Assembly: GCA_934476085.1 (NCBI GenBank)
Contig: CAKSNE010000014.1
Coordinates: 1-56,811, forward strand
Source of the DNA: an uncultured Eubacteriales bacterium
Lineage (GTDB): Bacteria; Bacillota; Clostridia; Oscillospirales; Acutalibacteraceae
Length of the DNA stretch: 56,811 nucleotides
Reading direction: 5' to 3'
Shown: positions 1-10,099 of the stretch, piece after piece
How the letters are laid out: the number at the start of each line of letters is the position of its first letter
Position numbering within the stretch: position 1 is the stretch's first letter
Notes under the pieces: model-generated
Databases searched by the model: none
The model's input: the letters and a program-made list of their open reading frames with translations, nothing else
What the model was told of the DNA's origin: nothing
Program-made: the position numbers and the translations under genes

Positions 1-875
1 ACTTCGATATTTTTACCTTTAAAGCAAACATTTGTTATGTTTTTGCAACCACTAAAAGCACCTTCAGCAATATAATAACATTTTTTTGGAAGTGTTACTT
101 TTCCGCTTAATCCTGAATCGGCAAATGCATAGTCGCCTATTACAACTAACTTTTTGGGGAATTTAAACTTCTTAAGTGATTTACATCCTGAAAATGCAAA
201 ATCTCCAATACTATCAACATTGTCACCCTCAAATATTACTTTTGAAAGGCTTGTATCAGATTGAAAAGTATAATCGCTTATATGCTTTATTTCTTTTGGT
301 ATGGTTATACTTTTTAGTTTTTTCATACCAGCAAAGCCACCGGAAAATTCTTTTAAACTTCTTGGCATATTAATTTTTGCTATATTTGTATTTAAAAAGG
401 CACATTCTCCGATTTCAGTTATTGAGTTAGGTAAAGAGATTTCAGTAATTTTTTTAAATTTACAAAAAGCCCTTTTACCTATTGTTTTTACAGTATTCGG
501 TATATTTATTTTTGTTAATTTTGAATAGCAATTCTTATTCTCATAATCAATTATCGCCCCGTTTACTCTTGTAACAGGAATACCGTTAATATAATCTTTA
601 ACGGTTATTTCTGTTGCATTAATAGCATAATCTTCAGTATTAAAAAATTCAATACAAGTGTATTCATTATTCTCTAAATAATAAATAGAATGATCAACAA
701 CTATCATTTTTGACATATCAATAGTAAAACTGTCAAGTTCATCAGAATAACTGGAATAAGCATACATTATATTAGGATTAACGGCTTCTTGAGTTTCTTC
801 TGCTTTCACACAAAAACTTGTCAACATAGTTGCAATTATTGCAATAATTATGCCTATACTTAATATTTTTTTCAT
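1..875 (-). CDS. BspA-like leucine-rich-repeat secreted protein (C-terminus cut by window edge)
   Basis: The minus frame is open from an ATG at 875-873 to base 1, giving 291 residues with no stop. A Lys-Lys start and a hydrophobic stretch ending near CVKAEE (about residues 4-25) look like a signal peptide. From about residue 110 there are repeats of about 23 residues with the pattern 'I-x-I-P-x-S/T-V-x-x-I-G-x-x-A-F-x-x-C', the LRR_5 (BspA) type of surface proteins. The repeats are more diverged from one another than in the gene at 34081-36132. Ribosome site AAGGAG lies about 6 bases before ATG, and a consensus promoter lies upstream. Ligand unknown; extracellular location inferred from the signal peptide. 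The carboxyl end, including any anchor, is not in the window. Confidence 0.85.
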   Translation of the reverse strand, partial: MKKILSIGIIIAIIATMLTSFCVKAEETQEAVNPNIMYAYSSYSDELDSFTIDMSKMIVVDHSIYYLENNEYTCIEFFNTEDYAINATEITVKDYINGIPVTRVNGAIIDYENKNCYSKLTKINIPNTVKTIGKRAFCKFKKITEISLPNSITEIGECAFLNTNIAKINMPRSLKEFSGGFAGMKKLKSITIPKEIKHISDYTFQSDTSLSKVIFEGDNVDSIGDFAFSGCKSLKKFKFPKKLVVIGDYAFADSGLSGKVTLPKKCYYIAEGAFSGCKNITNVCFKGKNIE

Positions 876-904
876 AAAAATTCTCCTTAACAATAGTGTT
901 ATCC

Positions 905-933
905 ATTATATTACATTTTGCACTATTTGTCAA
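905..933 (-). promoter_or_regulatory. SigA-type promoter of the BspA-like gene
   Basis: On the minus strand TTGACA (933-928) and TATAAT (910-905) are separated by exactly 17 bases, a full consensus match for both boxes, about 30 bases before the start codon. Confidence 0.8.
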
Positions 934-999
934 TATTTTACCATTAATGTATTTTTATGTTAATTTATATTTTTTCTTAAACTCTTTTTAAACACGCAA

Positions 1000-1033
1000 A
1001 AAAGCGATTAGTTTTAAAAAACTAATCGCTTTT
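1000..1033 (-). terminator. Rho-independent terminator of the exporter operon
   Basis: A perfect hairpin AAAAGCGATTAGTTTT / AAAACTAATCGCTTTT followed on the minus strand by a T run lies just after the ABC ATPase stop codon. Confidence 0.8.
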
Positions 1034-1047
1034 AATTATTTTAAATA

Positions 1048-1788
1048 TTAATCTCCGACTTTTTCATCATAAATTGCACAAACTTCTTCAGCGTCGCCTT
1101 TTGCAATAATTCTTCCCTCTTGCAACAAAATAGCTTTATTACAAATTCTAAGAACCTGCTGAGTGTTATGCGATACGAAAAGCACAGTTACACCGCGGTC
1201 AAACATTTCGGTAACTTTTTTCTCACTTTTCTTTCTAAACTTTGCGTCGCCAACAGATAAAACTTCGTCAAGAATCAAAATATCAGGCTCAACAACTGTA
1301 GCAATAGCAAAACCAAGACGAGATTTCATACCTGAAGAATAGTTTTTAAGCGGAACATTTATAAACTTTCTAAGTCCGGAAAACTCAACAATTTCATCAA
1401 ATTTTTCTGCAATAAACTTTTTAGAAAATCCCAAAACCGAGCCGTAAAGATAAATATTTTCCGCACCGGTATACTGTGGATCAAAACCGGCGCCAAGCTC
1501 GATAAGCGGTGCAATAAGACCTTTTTTCTGAACAGTACCCTCGGTTGGCTCGTAAACGCCTGCAATTACTTTTAACAAAGTAGATTTACCTGCACCGTTA
1601 AGACCCAAAATACCAAGTCTATCGCCTTTTTGAAGTTCAAAAGAGATATCTTTTAACGCCCAAAATTCTTCAAAATGAATATCTTTTTTTACAAATTTAA
1701 TGAAATATTCTTTTAAACTGTCAACTTTTTCAGAACTTAAATTAAATTTCATTCCTACTTTAGTTAGTTTTAAAACAGGTTTACCCAA
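1048..1788 (-). CDS. ABC transporter ATP-binding protein, polysaccharide/teichoic acid export (TagH/Wzt type)
   Basis: Nucleotide-binding subunit of an exporter of lipid-linked glycan; cytoplasmic face of the membrane. The 246 residues contain Walker A GLNGAGKST (62-70), signature SSGMK (151-155), Walker B DILILDE (169-175) and the switch His in VLFVSHN (207). The roughly 40-residue region before the Walker A and the 'IELGAGFDPQYTGAENIYL' stretch are typical of the TagH/Wzt/RfbB subfamily. No long C-terminal glycan-recognition domain is present, so this is the short form. Start is TTG at 1788 with AAAGGGGA seven bases upstream. It follows the permease gene by 18 bases, so the two are one operon. 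The exact polymer is not determinable here. Confidence 0.88.
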   Translation of the reverse strand: MGKPVLKLTKVGMKFNLSSEKVDSLKEYFIKFVKKDIHFEEFWALKDISFELQKGDRLGILGLNGAGKSTLLKVIAGVYEPTEGTVQKKGLIAPLIELGAGFDPQYTGAENIYLYGSVLGFSKKFIAEKFDEIVEFSGLRKFINVPLKNYSSGMKSRLGFAIATVVEPDILILDEVLSVGDAKFRKKSEKKVTEMFDRGVTVLFVSHNTQQVLRICNKAILLQEGRIIAKGDAEEVCAIYDEKVGD

Positions 1789-1806
1789 AATTCTATCCCC
1801 TTTACT

Positions 1807-2625
1807 TTAAATATAAAGAATGAATTTATGTTGATTCTTTTTAAATACTAATGAACCTACAAAGATAGCAACAATACTAAATCCTAATGAATAAAAAACA
1901 TAAGACCAACTCATAACACCGGCAGGTTGTAAACACTCTCTAAAGTTTGTAATAATACAATAAAGCGGATTAAGTTGCATAATTCTTGCAACTAATTCAT
2001 GTCCGTTAGCAATAATTTTATTTATACTATAGAAAATAGCCGAAGCATAAAATACCAACATCATAAATACGTTCCAAAGATACTCCATATCTCTAAAGAA
2101 CACACCTACTGTTGATAAAAACAAGCCGGCACCGAGAGTTAACAAGAATAAGTTTATCATTGGAATAAATATTTGGAATATACCCCAAGTAAACATCGGT
2201 TGAGTACCCATTGCAATAAGAACTGCCGAAACCAAGAACAAAACCAGCAAGGAAATTACAAACAAAACATAGTTAAAGAGCATATACGACAGCGGAAACA
2301 GATATTTTGGTATATGAACTTTTTTAATAAGAGATGCGTTCATTCTTATTGATCTTGTACATTCTTTTGTAGATTGGTTGAAATAAGTATAAATCAATCG
2401 GCCTGACAAGATATAAACCATAAAATGAAGTCCGCCGTAATCAGCATTGTTTCTACCTAAAAGTGAACCGAATACATAGTACAAAACAAGCATTGTCAAA
2501 AGCGGTTCAAGCATTGTCCAAAGGACGCCTAAATAACTTCTTCTATATCTTAATTTAATACCTTTTTTAACTAATTCGCTCAGGACAAATCTATATCTTT
2601 TAAAGTGGTCAACAAGCCTTCGCAT
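1807..2625 (-). CDS. ABC-2 type permease, polysaccharide/teichoic acid export (TagG/Wzm type)
   Basis: Membrane partner of the ATPase encoded immediately downstream. The 272-residue protein has about six hydrophobic segments and an N-terminal amphipathic region 'LVKKGIKLRYRRSYLGVLWTMLEP' characteristic of the ABC-2 export permeases (RfbA/Wzm/TagG); that motif forms the interface with the ATPase. ATG at 2625 is preceded by AAGGAGATAAGTT. It is first in the two-gene operon, with a promoter at 2664-2692. Expected to flip a lipid-linked cell-surface glycan across the membrane. No glycosyltransferases are nearby to tell which one. Confidence 0.87.
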   Translation of the reverse strand: MRRLVDHFKRYRFVLSELVKKGIKLRYRRSYLGVLWTMLEPLLTMLVLYYVFGSLLGRNNADYGGLHFMVYILSGRLIYTYFNQSTKECTRSIRMNASLIKKVHIPKYLFPLSYMLFNYVLFVISLLVLFLVSAVLIAMGTQPMFTWGIFQIFIPMINLFLLTLGAGLFLSTVGVFFRDMEYLWNVFMMLVFYASAIFYSINKIIANGHELVARIMQLNPLYCIITNFRECLQPAGVMSWSYVFYSLGFSIVAIFVGSLVFKKNQHKFILYI

Positions 2626-2663
2626 AACTTATCTCCTTTTCATTTTTATAAAACATAATAGCT

Positions 2664-2692
2664 ATTATATCATAAAGATTTTATAAAGTAAA
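2664..2692 (-). promoter_or_regulatory. SigA-type promoter of the glycan exporter operon
   Basis: Minus strand TTTACT, 17-base spacer, TATAAT with an upstream TG (extended -10), about 40 bases before the permease ATG. Confidence 0.6.
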
Positions 2693-2705
2693 GTAAATTA
2701 ACAAC

Positions 2706-3179
2706 TTATTTTCTTCTAAAATGTATTTTACTCGACAAAAACTTTATAAAAATAACTATTAAGAAAGCTAACAAAATGCCCGAAATATCAATCCAAACAT
2801 CTGTTACTTCAGCACTGCGTCCAAGTGACGGAATAAGCTGAATTGTTTCATCCAAAAACGCAGAAAAAGCACCTATATAAAAACAATTTAAAATTGCGGC
2901 TTTATTATCTCTATAATATACATTTCTAAAAATAATTAATTCAAAACCCAAAACAAAATACTCAGTAAAATGGCCGAATTTCCTTATAAAATGAATAAAA
3001 AAAGTGTCTCTTATATCAAAGCCAAAGTATTCAAATATTGATAAAATCATTGCTTTTATTGAATTACTTGAATTCATAGAAGAAGAACTATTTCTAAACG
3101 AATTTGACCAAATAAACAATATTGTCGCAACAATAACAGCGATAAAAACATACTTTTTTAATAATTTTTTATCTTTCAA
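2706..3179 (-). CDS. VanZ-like family membrane protein
   Basis: A 157-residue protein with about four hydrophobic segments and the VanZ family hallmarks: a 'RKFGHFTEYFVLGFE' segment near residues 65-80 and 'FLDETIQLIPSLGRSAEVTDVWID', with conserved acidic residues, near 105-130. VanZ of Tn1546 gives low-level teicoplanin resistance; most chromosomal relatives have no proven role, so resistance should not be assumed. Start is TTG at 3179. The promoter at 3208-3236 puts the transcript start about 20 bases before this codon, which supports it; the ribosome site is weak. It reads the same way as addA and the exporter but has its own promoter. Confidence 0.8.
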   Translation of the reverse strand: MKDKKLLKKYVFIAVIVATILFIWSNSFRNSSSSMNSSNSIKAMILSIFEYFGFDIRDTFFIHFIRKFGHFTEYFVLGFELIIFRNVYYRDNKAAILNCFYIGAFSAFLDETIQLIPSLGRSAEVTDVWIDISGILLAFLIVIFIKFLSSKIHFRRK

Positions 3180-3207
3180 ATTATCCCAACTTTCAAAAGC
3201 GATAAGA

Positions 3208-3236
3208 ATTATACATTAAACGAACAAAGAATTCAA
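3208..3236 (-). promoter_or_regulatory. SigA-type promoter of the VanZ-like gene
   Basis: Minus strand TTGAAT, 17-base spacer, TATAAT, lying between the addA stop and the TTG start of the VanZ-like gene. Confidence 0.65.
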
Positions 3237-3256
3237 CCATCATTTTTTAAATTTTG

Positions 3257-6200
3257 TTACAAAACAATTAATTTTTTTAAATAAAATGAAAAAATGGCCT
3301 TTTTAATTACTTTTTTATTAAATGTTTGAGAAAGTGCAAGACCATATATATCAAGCTGTGTTTTATAGCGTTTAACAAGTTCGCTTTCATCTGCTCTATC
3401 AGTTTTATAATCTACTATACAAATGCCATCTTTTTCAAAATAGCAAAGGTCGGCAAAGCCTTGAATAATAATATTTTCATTTTCAAACTCTTTGCCTAAA
3501 TCATCATAAATAGCATCAGCAGGAACTTCTACCATAAAGCTTTGTTCTCTAAAAACGCCTTCGCTTTTCAAAATTTCTTCACCGATACTTGAATTGAAAA
3601 ATGATTTTAAACTGTCAATACTCAATGATTTTGCTTCATCATTTGTAATATTACCGTTTTTGACCAGTCGATCAATCTCATTTTCAACACTTTGACCGGC
3701 TTTTTCAAAATCGCAATACTGCATAAATTTATGCATAGCAGTACCCTTTTGTGCAGCGGATAATTTTTGATGACGAACAAAAACAGGCTCGTTTGTAAAA
3801 TCAAAGTCAGCCGAAAATTCTTTATGAGCAAGATTAGAAGCACTTTGCTTCACAAAAATTTTATTTAAATCTTTATAGCGATATTTAAACTCTAAAGTTT
3901 CGCAAAGTTTTTTATATTTTTCTTCGTTGAAATTACTTAAATGTTGTTCAGAGTTTTCAATTTTTGAAATAAAATCAAAATCTTCAATGATATTAACTTC
4001 AATCGGCATTGATTCATATTGTGGCGGATTATCGTCAACAATTTCTCTGAGCGGCCCACTGTTTTTATGAAAATAAGCACAGGAAATAAGCATTTTTAGA
4101 TAATTATTGCAACCCAAAACATAATAAGGATTAAATCTACCCTTTTCATCAAGGCTCAAACCGCTGTTTGCATCAATAACAATATCTTCGTATTTTTCAT
4201 TTAACCCGACCAAATACAATTTATCTTTTGCTCTTGTCATTGCAACATACAAAAGACGCATTTCTTCTGAAAATGCAACCGCACTATTCTCTATTGCAAT
4301 TGCATTTCTAGGCAAAGTTGAATATTTTATCTTTCGTTTTTCATCAAAATATTTTATGCCAATACCGCATTTTTCAGAAATTAAAACATCTTGTTTTGAG
4401 TCTTCGCTGTTAAACTTTTTCTCAAGGCAGGCAAGAATACAAATCGGAAACTGCAAGCCTTTTGAGCGGTGCATTGTCATAACTCTGACTGCGTTATCGT
4501 TTTCGCCTGTTGACGATGACTTTTGCATTGTATTACCGAGTTTTATTTGCCTTTTTATATAACCTACAAAAGCAGAAAGACCCCTTGAAGTAGTTTCTTC
4601 AAAATTCTTTGCAATATCTTTAAACAAAAGCAAATTGCTATATGCACTCTCGCCGTTTTCATAAAGAAAAACTGTGTTTTCATAGCCGGTTATCGACAAA
4701 ACTTTGTTAATTAAAGATGAAACCGATGAAGAGCTTGCAATCTCTCTAAACTCGTTAATATCGTTTAAAAAAGTCTGTGTTTTTTCATTATTTTCAGCAT
4801 ATTTAAGCAACGCTCTGTAAAGCTCGGTATCTTTGCTTAAAACACGCATTTTAGCAACTTCATCAGCCGAAAAATTATAAATATCGCCTGTTAAAAGCGT
4901 AAGCAACGGAATATCTGCAAACGGGTTATCAATAACTTGTAAAAGTGCAAACAAGTTAACAATTTCCCGTTCGGCTAAAAGACCTTCATTATCATCAACC
5001 CAAACAGGAATGCCCGCCGCCTTAAAAACATCAACAAACGCCGACATTTCTTTTCTTGAGCGAAGCAAAATACAAATATCTTTATACTCGGCTTTTCTAA
5101 GCCCGTCATCAGTTGATATAATCGGTTTGTTATCAACTGTATTTTTAATAATATTTGAAATATACATAGCCTGAGTTTGAGTAGAATTGCATCCATTTGC
5201 AACCCTGTCAATAATATCAAGGCTTACTCTTGGTTCATCAATAGGTGAAAATTTGGCAAGTGGCACTAATTCATCTTCTTTTTCGTAAAACATCTCGCCG
5301 CATTTTTCTGAAAAAAGCCTGAAAAACACAAAGTTAACAAAATCACAAATACCATCGGCACTTCTGAAATTGCCCGACATAATTACTTTTGATTTTTCGC
5401 TGTTTTCTTTGTAAACAGGTAATTCGTTACGGTTTTTAAGAAAGTTTTTCGGATTAGCCTTTCTAAATCCATAAATACTCTGCTTAACATCGCCCACCAT
5501 AAACAGTTTTTTTCCATCGTCCGACAATGCGTTAAAAATAGTATCTTGCAAATCGTTTGTATCTTGATATTCATCGACCAAAACGCAACTGTATTTTTTA
5601 GACAACTCTTTTGCGTCATCGGTATAGGCTATTTTGCCGTTTTCGCGTTTTACCAAAAGTTTTAAAACTTCCATTTCAATATCGGCAAAACCAAAACAAT
5701 TGTTTTCTTTCTTTTCTTTATAAAGCATTTCTGAAAACTCTTTGGTTAATTTTAGAAACTTATCAATAATAGGCACAAAATGTTCTACATCTTCAAAAAT
5801 ATCGGTCAATGAACTGTTAAAAATGCCTTTTATATTTGAAAAAGTGCCTTCGGCAGACTTTTTAGCATTTTGCATTTTCAGTTTAAAATCTGCGTTTTCA
5901 TAATTTCTGACAGCTTTAAGTCTTGCATTAGAATAAAGCTGCATCATATTATAAATTCCATTATAATCTCGGTTTTCAACGAGTTTTATTGCTCTTACAA
6001 ACTTAGCGGAAATCTCAGCAAAAGCGTCACCGTAAAAGCCCGACAACTCAGGCTCTTCTAACAACATATTATAATATTTTTTGAAAACACCGTAACTGTT
6101 TTTCAAAATTTCATAAGTATAGTTAAAAACAATATCAAAAAATATACTGTTTTCATCAAAATCAGCGTAAATATTGTTTATCTTTTCAATATACTCATCA

Positions 6201-6754
6201 GGAAAAGGCAACGAACAAAGATAGTCATAAATTTTAAAAATATTATTTCGCAAATTTTCATCGGCACGCTCTGTTCCAAAAGCCGAAACAAGTTTAAAAA
6301 AGTCTTTATCATCGCTGCTGAAATATTTATCGAGTAGATCGTCCATACATTCATTTTTCAACTTTTCGACCGCACTGTTATCGGCAATTTTAAAGTCATA
6401 TGGTAAACCGAGTTTGTAAAAGTACTCTTTTGCAAGCGAAATACAAAGGCTGTCAATTGTGCAAATAAAACTCGAAGGAAGAAGTAATTTTTGTTTTCTT
6501 AAATTAAAATCATTTGGATTTTCTTTGATTTTTTCAGAGAGATTTTTTGAAATTCTTGATTTCATTTCAGTCGCAGCTGCATTAGTAAAGGTAACTACAA
6601 GCATTTTATCAACATCAACAGGATTGTTTTCATCGCTAATTAAGTTAACAACTTTTTCAACTAAAACCGCGGTTTTCCCCGAACCTGCAGCCGCAGAAAC
6701 CAAAACTCTGCCACCAGCGTCCAGTGCATTTTGCTGTTCAGCAGTAAAATTCAT
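3257..6754 (-). CDS. addA: ATP-dependent helicase/nuclease subunit A
   Basis: The helicase-nuclease subunit of AddAB, which resects double-strand breaks for RecA loading, the Firmicutes counterpart of RecBCD. At 1165 residues it is of normal length. Visible: the UvrD-type Q region and Walker A AAAGSGKT (21-28), motif II VDEYQDTND (about 392), late helicase motif 'RLLYVAMTRAKDKLYLVG', and a C-terminal PD-(D/E)XK nuclease with 'GFADLCYFEKDGICIVDYKTD' (about 1095-1115). ATG at 6754 directly follows the addB stop (TAA-ATG), so the two are translationally coupled, with AGGGAG upstream. No clear terminator follows; the VanZ-like gene restarts from its own promoter. Confidence 0.95.
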   Translation of the reverse strand: MNFTAEQQNALDAGGRVLVSAAAGSGKTAVLVEKVVNLISDENNPVDVDKMLVVTFTNAAATEMKSRISKNLSEKIKENPNDFNLRKQKLLLPSSFICTIDSLCISLAKEYFYKLGLPYDFKIADNSAVEKLKNECMDDLLDKYFSSDDKDFFKLVSAFGTERADENLRNNIFKIYDYLCSLPFPDEYIEKINNIYADFDENSIFFDIVFNYTYEILKNSYGVFKKYYNMLLEEPELSGFYGDAFAEISAKFVRAIKLVENRDYNGIYNMMQLYSNARLKAVRNYENADFKLKMQNAKKSAEGTFSNIKGIFNSSLTDIFEDVEHFVPIIDKFLKLTKEFSEMLYKEKKENNCFGFADIEMEVLKLLVKRENGKIAYTDDAKELSKKYSCVLVDEYQDTNDLQDTIFNALSDDGKKLFMVGDVKQSIYGFRKANPKNFLKNRNELPVYKENSEKSKVIMSGNFRSADGICDFVNFVFFRLFSEKCGEMFYEKEDELVPLAKFSPIDEPRVSLDIIDRVANGCNSTQTQAMYISNIIKNTVDNKPIISTDDGLRKAEYKDICILLRSRKEMSAFVDVFKAAGIPVWVDDNEGLLAEREIVNLFALLQVIDNPFADIPLLTLLTGDIYNFSADEVAKMRVLSKDTELYRALLKYAENNEKTQTFLNDINEFREIASSSSVSSLINKVLSITGYENTVFLYENGESAYSNLLLFKDIAKNFEETTSRGLSAFVGYIKRQIKLGNTMQKSSSTGENDNAVRVMTMHRSKGLQFPICILACLEKKFNSEDSKQDVLISEKCGIGIKYFDEKRKIKYSTLPRNAIAIENSAVAFSEEMRLLYVAMTRAKDKLYLVGLNEKYEDIVIDANSGLSLDEKGRFNPYYVLGCNNYLKMLISCAYFHKNSGPLREIVDDNPPQYESMPIEVNIIEDFDFISKIENSEQHLSNFNEEKYKKLCETLEFKYRYKDLNKIFVKQSASNLAHKEFSADFDFTNEPVFVRHQKLSAAQKGTAMHKFMQYCDFEKAGQSVENEIDRLVKNGNITNDEAKSLSIDSLKSFFNSSIGEEILKSEGVFREQSFMVEVPADAIYDDLGKEFENENIIIQGFADLCYFEKDGICIVDYKTDRADESELVKRYKTQLDIYGLALSQTFNKKVIKKAIFSFYLKKLIVL

Positions 6755-9700
6755 TTATTCTCCCTCCTTTTCGTCTTTTATTCTGTCATACATAAACTGA
6801 AATGCGTCAGTATCTTTTAATTTTGGAATTTTATCGTGTTCGCCTTTAAACTGACAAACATCAGCATAATCGCAATAATCGCAAGCACCGTAACTTGTTG
6901 AATCAAGCGGTTTTGGTGCAATATCGCCGCTGACCATTTCGTTTGCGGTTTCTTTTAATTTAAGATCAATATAATCGGACAGAATTTTATACTGTTCTAT
7001 TGTATAATAATGCGAATTTGAAGCGAAAGAACCGTCTTTTTTTCTTACAACAGGCGAATATAAACCTTGTCCGTCAGGCTCAAGTGCATAAATTGCGTCA
7101 TCATCATCTAAAAATACGCCGTCCATTTTAAGCGACTTTAACCTATCGTCTTTGATTTTTTCATCGCTTGCATTTTTTTCGGCATTAATAACAGTATCTT
7201 TTGCAATATAATAGAACATTCCACCCGGCAAAGCGTCGCCGAATTTTTCTTTTCCGTTATCAACAACTGCCTTCATATAAAGTGGCATTTGAAGATTTTG
7301 ACCAAAACAAACATCGCTTAAATTCAACTTTTTCGAGCCTGTTTTATAATCAATAATTCTAATAATTTTTCTTTCGTTTTTGTCGGCGGTATCCACTCTG
7401 TCAATAAATCCGCTTAAGATAATTTTGCCGTTTTCAAATTCAACCTCATAAGCTGGAATATCAGGTTCTTTACCACCGATTGCAAGTTCGGTTTTTGCAA
7501 CCGAAAATTCCGATTGTTTTAACTCTTCAAAAACTTTTACAACAAGGTCGTAAATAATGTCAACAAGTTTTATAAATCTGTATTTTTCAATTGCGGTTTG
7601 CTCTTTTTGAGAAATATTTTGCTCAAAAAATTCTTCGCCGAGCAATTTAATTTCATCTCTTGCAACCGCCTCCTCCAGCGAGAAAAACTCATCGGGAGTA
7701 TATTTATTAATAACCTTTTCCAAAACGAAATGCACCAACGAGCCACGGCTTAAATTATCAACTTTTGCCTGTCTGATCGGATTTGCATGAAGTCCGTATT
7801 TGCAAAAATAATAGAATTTACATTTATTAAATGTTTCAATTTTAGAAGCAGAAGTGTATATATTTTTGCCATAAAGATTTTTAGCGGTATCGCTGTTAAT
7901 AGACTGAATTTTTTGCTCTCCTGCATTTAAAATCGAATTAAATCTACTATCCGGATATTCTTCAAAAAAATGTTTAATATTTTCGTCTTGTGATTTTGAA
8001 ACAGCAAAACTCTTAAGTGCATCGTTAATATGCTCAATCTCGTTCGGATTGTAGTGTTTTAACTCTAACTGCGGAAAAATAGAAAACAGATTTTCAACTA
8101 TATCAGAAGGCTCTTTTATTTCTCCTGTAAATGACGAAGTCGGATATGAAACATACAACTTTTCCGACGGACTGCAAACCGCACAATAAGCCAAATACTG
8201 CTCATCAACTGCGGTATCAACATCATAAAACGGAAGATTAACTCCGTTTTTCTTTAATCTTGATAATTCATCATCGGAAAACAAACCGTTGCCCTGCTTT
8301 GCCGACGGAAAAACGCCGTCATTCGCACCGATTATAAATGTTACTTTAGGTGATTTTGGTCTCATTCTTTCAGCAGAACCAACCGCAACTGCGTCAAGTC
8401 CTTGTGGCAAAGATCCAATATCCAAAAGTGCAACCGCTGACGTAAAAATCTCGTAAAAACGCTTTAGGGTGAGTTCGGTTTTGCCAAGCGAGAGATATAA
8501 TTGATCAAAAATATGTATCAAAACATCATAGCTTCTGACAGTGCTTTCAGATAATCTGTTATGACCTTTTTCAAGCAAACTGTTAGAATATTTTTTTAGA
8601 TTTTTATCACAATTATAGTCTTTTATAAGTTGATAAAGTGCCGTAACATAACTTTCAGCGGTTTTGCCCTTTTGCTTGTTAAACTTTTCAAGCGGTTCTA
8701 TTACTGTTTTTCTGACATTTTCGATTTTTTCTGCTGTCAAATTTAAGTATTCTTCATCACCGCTGACAAAACTGTCAATCGGCAATTTAAACTCATTTAA
8801 AAATTCGGTTTTATTAATACGCCAAACGTTTACATACAACTCAAAAAGCGACGCTTCTTCTGCCCAAACATCGGTAATACCCGTTTTTATAAGCGAAATA
8901 ATGCTGTCAGCATCATAATTTTTACAAACCGCATCGAGTGCAAACGAAACAAGCTTGAAAATATTAAAATTTTCAACGCTTTCACGGTTATCAACAAAAA
9001 CAGGGATATTATATTTTTCAAAAACTTCATCAATTATACCGTTATACTCATTTGCATCACGAGAAATAACTGAAATATCACGATAACGAACATCATTTTC
9101 TCTTGCTAATTTAATTATTTCTTTTGCGACATACTCGGCTTCTTCATAAATATTTTTTACTTCTGTGACAAAAATATTATTACATTTTTCTTCAAAAACA
9201 TTTTGTTCATCAGAATAAATATTTTTCTCTAAAAAATCCAGTTCATCATTTTCAAAGCGATGATTTTCTAATAAAACAATATCTTCGGCAACGTCAACCG
9301 AATGATCTTTAGCAATCTTTTTTAAGTCAAGAGCTGTTTTAGCCATATTTGAAAAAGTTGATAAAGCTTTTTTTGAATACACTCCATCAAAACCCAGCGA
9401 AATATAAACATCTTTCGCCGAACGAATAATCTCGCTGATAATAACCATTTGTTGAGAAGTAAAACCTGTAAAAGAATCAATAAAAACGATTTTATCATTG
9501 AAAAAATCAGTATCTTTAACTCTCTTAGCCACCACCGAAACATCATCAAGCGGGTCAAAATAATCTTTATTTAAAAGTTCTTCATACTCTGAAATAATTA
9601 ACGCAGTTTCTTCTAATTTATATTTCAAAATGCCGTTATCTTTATTAGCACATTCTAAAAGCATTGATGTACTTACGGTATTCTTTTTCAAACCGGATGC

Positions 9701-10066
9701 AAGATCTATCATTAATTCACAAAACTGCGGTGTTGAAGCGGATTTTTTAAAAAGTTCAAGAGTTGGAGAAAGCTTTTTCAAAACCTCTTCCATTAATGCG
9801 GTTTTGCCTACATTATCAATATATGGTTTTTCTCTTCCGCCGTATTTTTCAAAAAAATTATAACAAAGTCTTGTAAAACTCATTACCGAAACATTTTCTA
9901 ATTTTTGCGGTCCGACTTCTCTTAAAATATCACGCTCGCTTTCAAAAGAAATTTGTTCGGGAATTATTAAAAACACCTGTTTATCTTCATCAACAAGCTT
10001 TTTTATTTTTTCTTTTATATAAGTAGTTTTTCCGTAACCTGTTCTTGAAATAATTAAATTAAGCAC
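6755..10066 (-). CDS. addB: ATP-dependent helicase/nuclease subunit B
   Basis: Chi-recognition and second nuclease subunit of AddAB. The 1103 residues begin with a degenerate P-loop RTGYGKTT (8-15). They carry a RecB-type nuclease motif 'FIDRVD...IIDYKTG' near 880-907 and the iron-sulfur cysteines of the family: an upstream Cys in CKFYYFCKYG (about 748) and the CDYCDYADVC cluster (about 1058-1067). The start is GTG at 10066, preceded by AGGCGGA. Gene order addB-addA is the standard one. An extended -10 (TGTTATAAT) about 35 bases upstream is the likely promoter. Confidence 0.94.
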   Translation of the reverse strand: MLNLIISRTGYGKTTYIKEKIKKLVDEDKQVFLIIPEQISFESERDILREVGPQKLENVSVMSFTRLCYNFFEKYGGREKPYIDNVGKTALMEEVLKKLSPTLELFKKSASTPQFCELMIDLASGLKKNTVSTSMLLECANKDNGILKYKLEETALIISEYEELLNKDYFDPLDDVSVVAKRVKDTDFFNDKIVFIDSFTGFTSQQMVIISEIIRSAKDVYISLGFDGVYSKKALSTFSNMAKTALDLKKIAKDHSVDVAEDIVLLENHRFENDELDFLEKNIYSDEQNVFEEKCNNIFVTEVKNIYEEAEYVAKEIIKLARENDVRYRDISVISRDANEYNGIIDEVFEKYNIPVFVDNRESVENFNIFKLVSFALDAVCKNYDADSIISLIKTGITDVWAEEASLFELYVNVWRINKTEFLNEFKLPIDSFVSGDEEYLNLTAEKIENVRKTVIEPLEKFNKQKGKTAESYVTALYQLIKDYNCDKNLKKYSNSLLEKGHNRLSESTVRSYDVLIHIFDQLYLSLGKTELTLKRFYEIFTSAVALLDIGSLPQGLDAVAVGSAERMRPKSPKVTFIIGANDGVFPSAKQGNGLFSDDELSRLKKNGVNLPFYDVDTAVDEQYLAYCAVCSPSEKLYVSYPTSSFTGEIKEPSDIVENLFSIFPQLELKHYNPNEIEHINDALKSFAVSKSQDENIKHFFEEYPDSRFNSILNAGEQKIQSINSDTAKNLYGKNIYTSASKIETFNKCKFYYFCKYGLHANPIRQAKVDNLSRGSLVHFVLEKVINKYTPDEFFSLEEAVARDEIKLLGEEFFEQNISQKEQTAIEKYRFIKLVDIIYDLVVKVFEELKQSEFSVAKTELAIGGKEPDIPAYEVEFENGKIILSGFIDRVDTADKNERKIIRIIDYKTGSKKLNLSDVCFGQNLQMPLYMKAVVDNGKEKFGDALPGGMFYYIAKDTVINAEKNASDEKIKDDRLKSLKMDGVFLDDDDAIYALEPDGQGLYSPVVRKKDGSFASNSHYYTIEQYKILSDYIDLKLKETANEMVSGDIAPKPLDSTSYGACDYCDYADVCQFKGEHDKIPKLKDTDAFQFMYDRIKDEKEGE

Positions 10067-10099
10067 TTTTTAGTCCGCCTTTTTTAAAAATTTGCTTTT

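Noticed and set aside
3240..3275. Terminator after addA
   Set aside because: Only a 6-bp TTTTGT/ACAAAA stem is visible; too weak to call.
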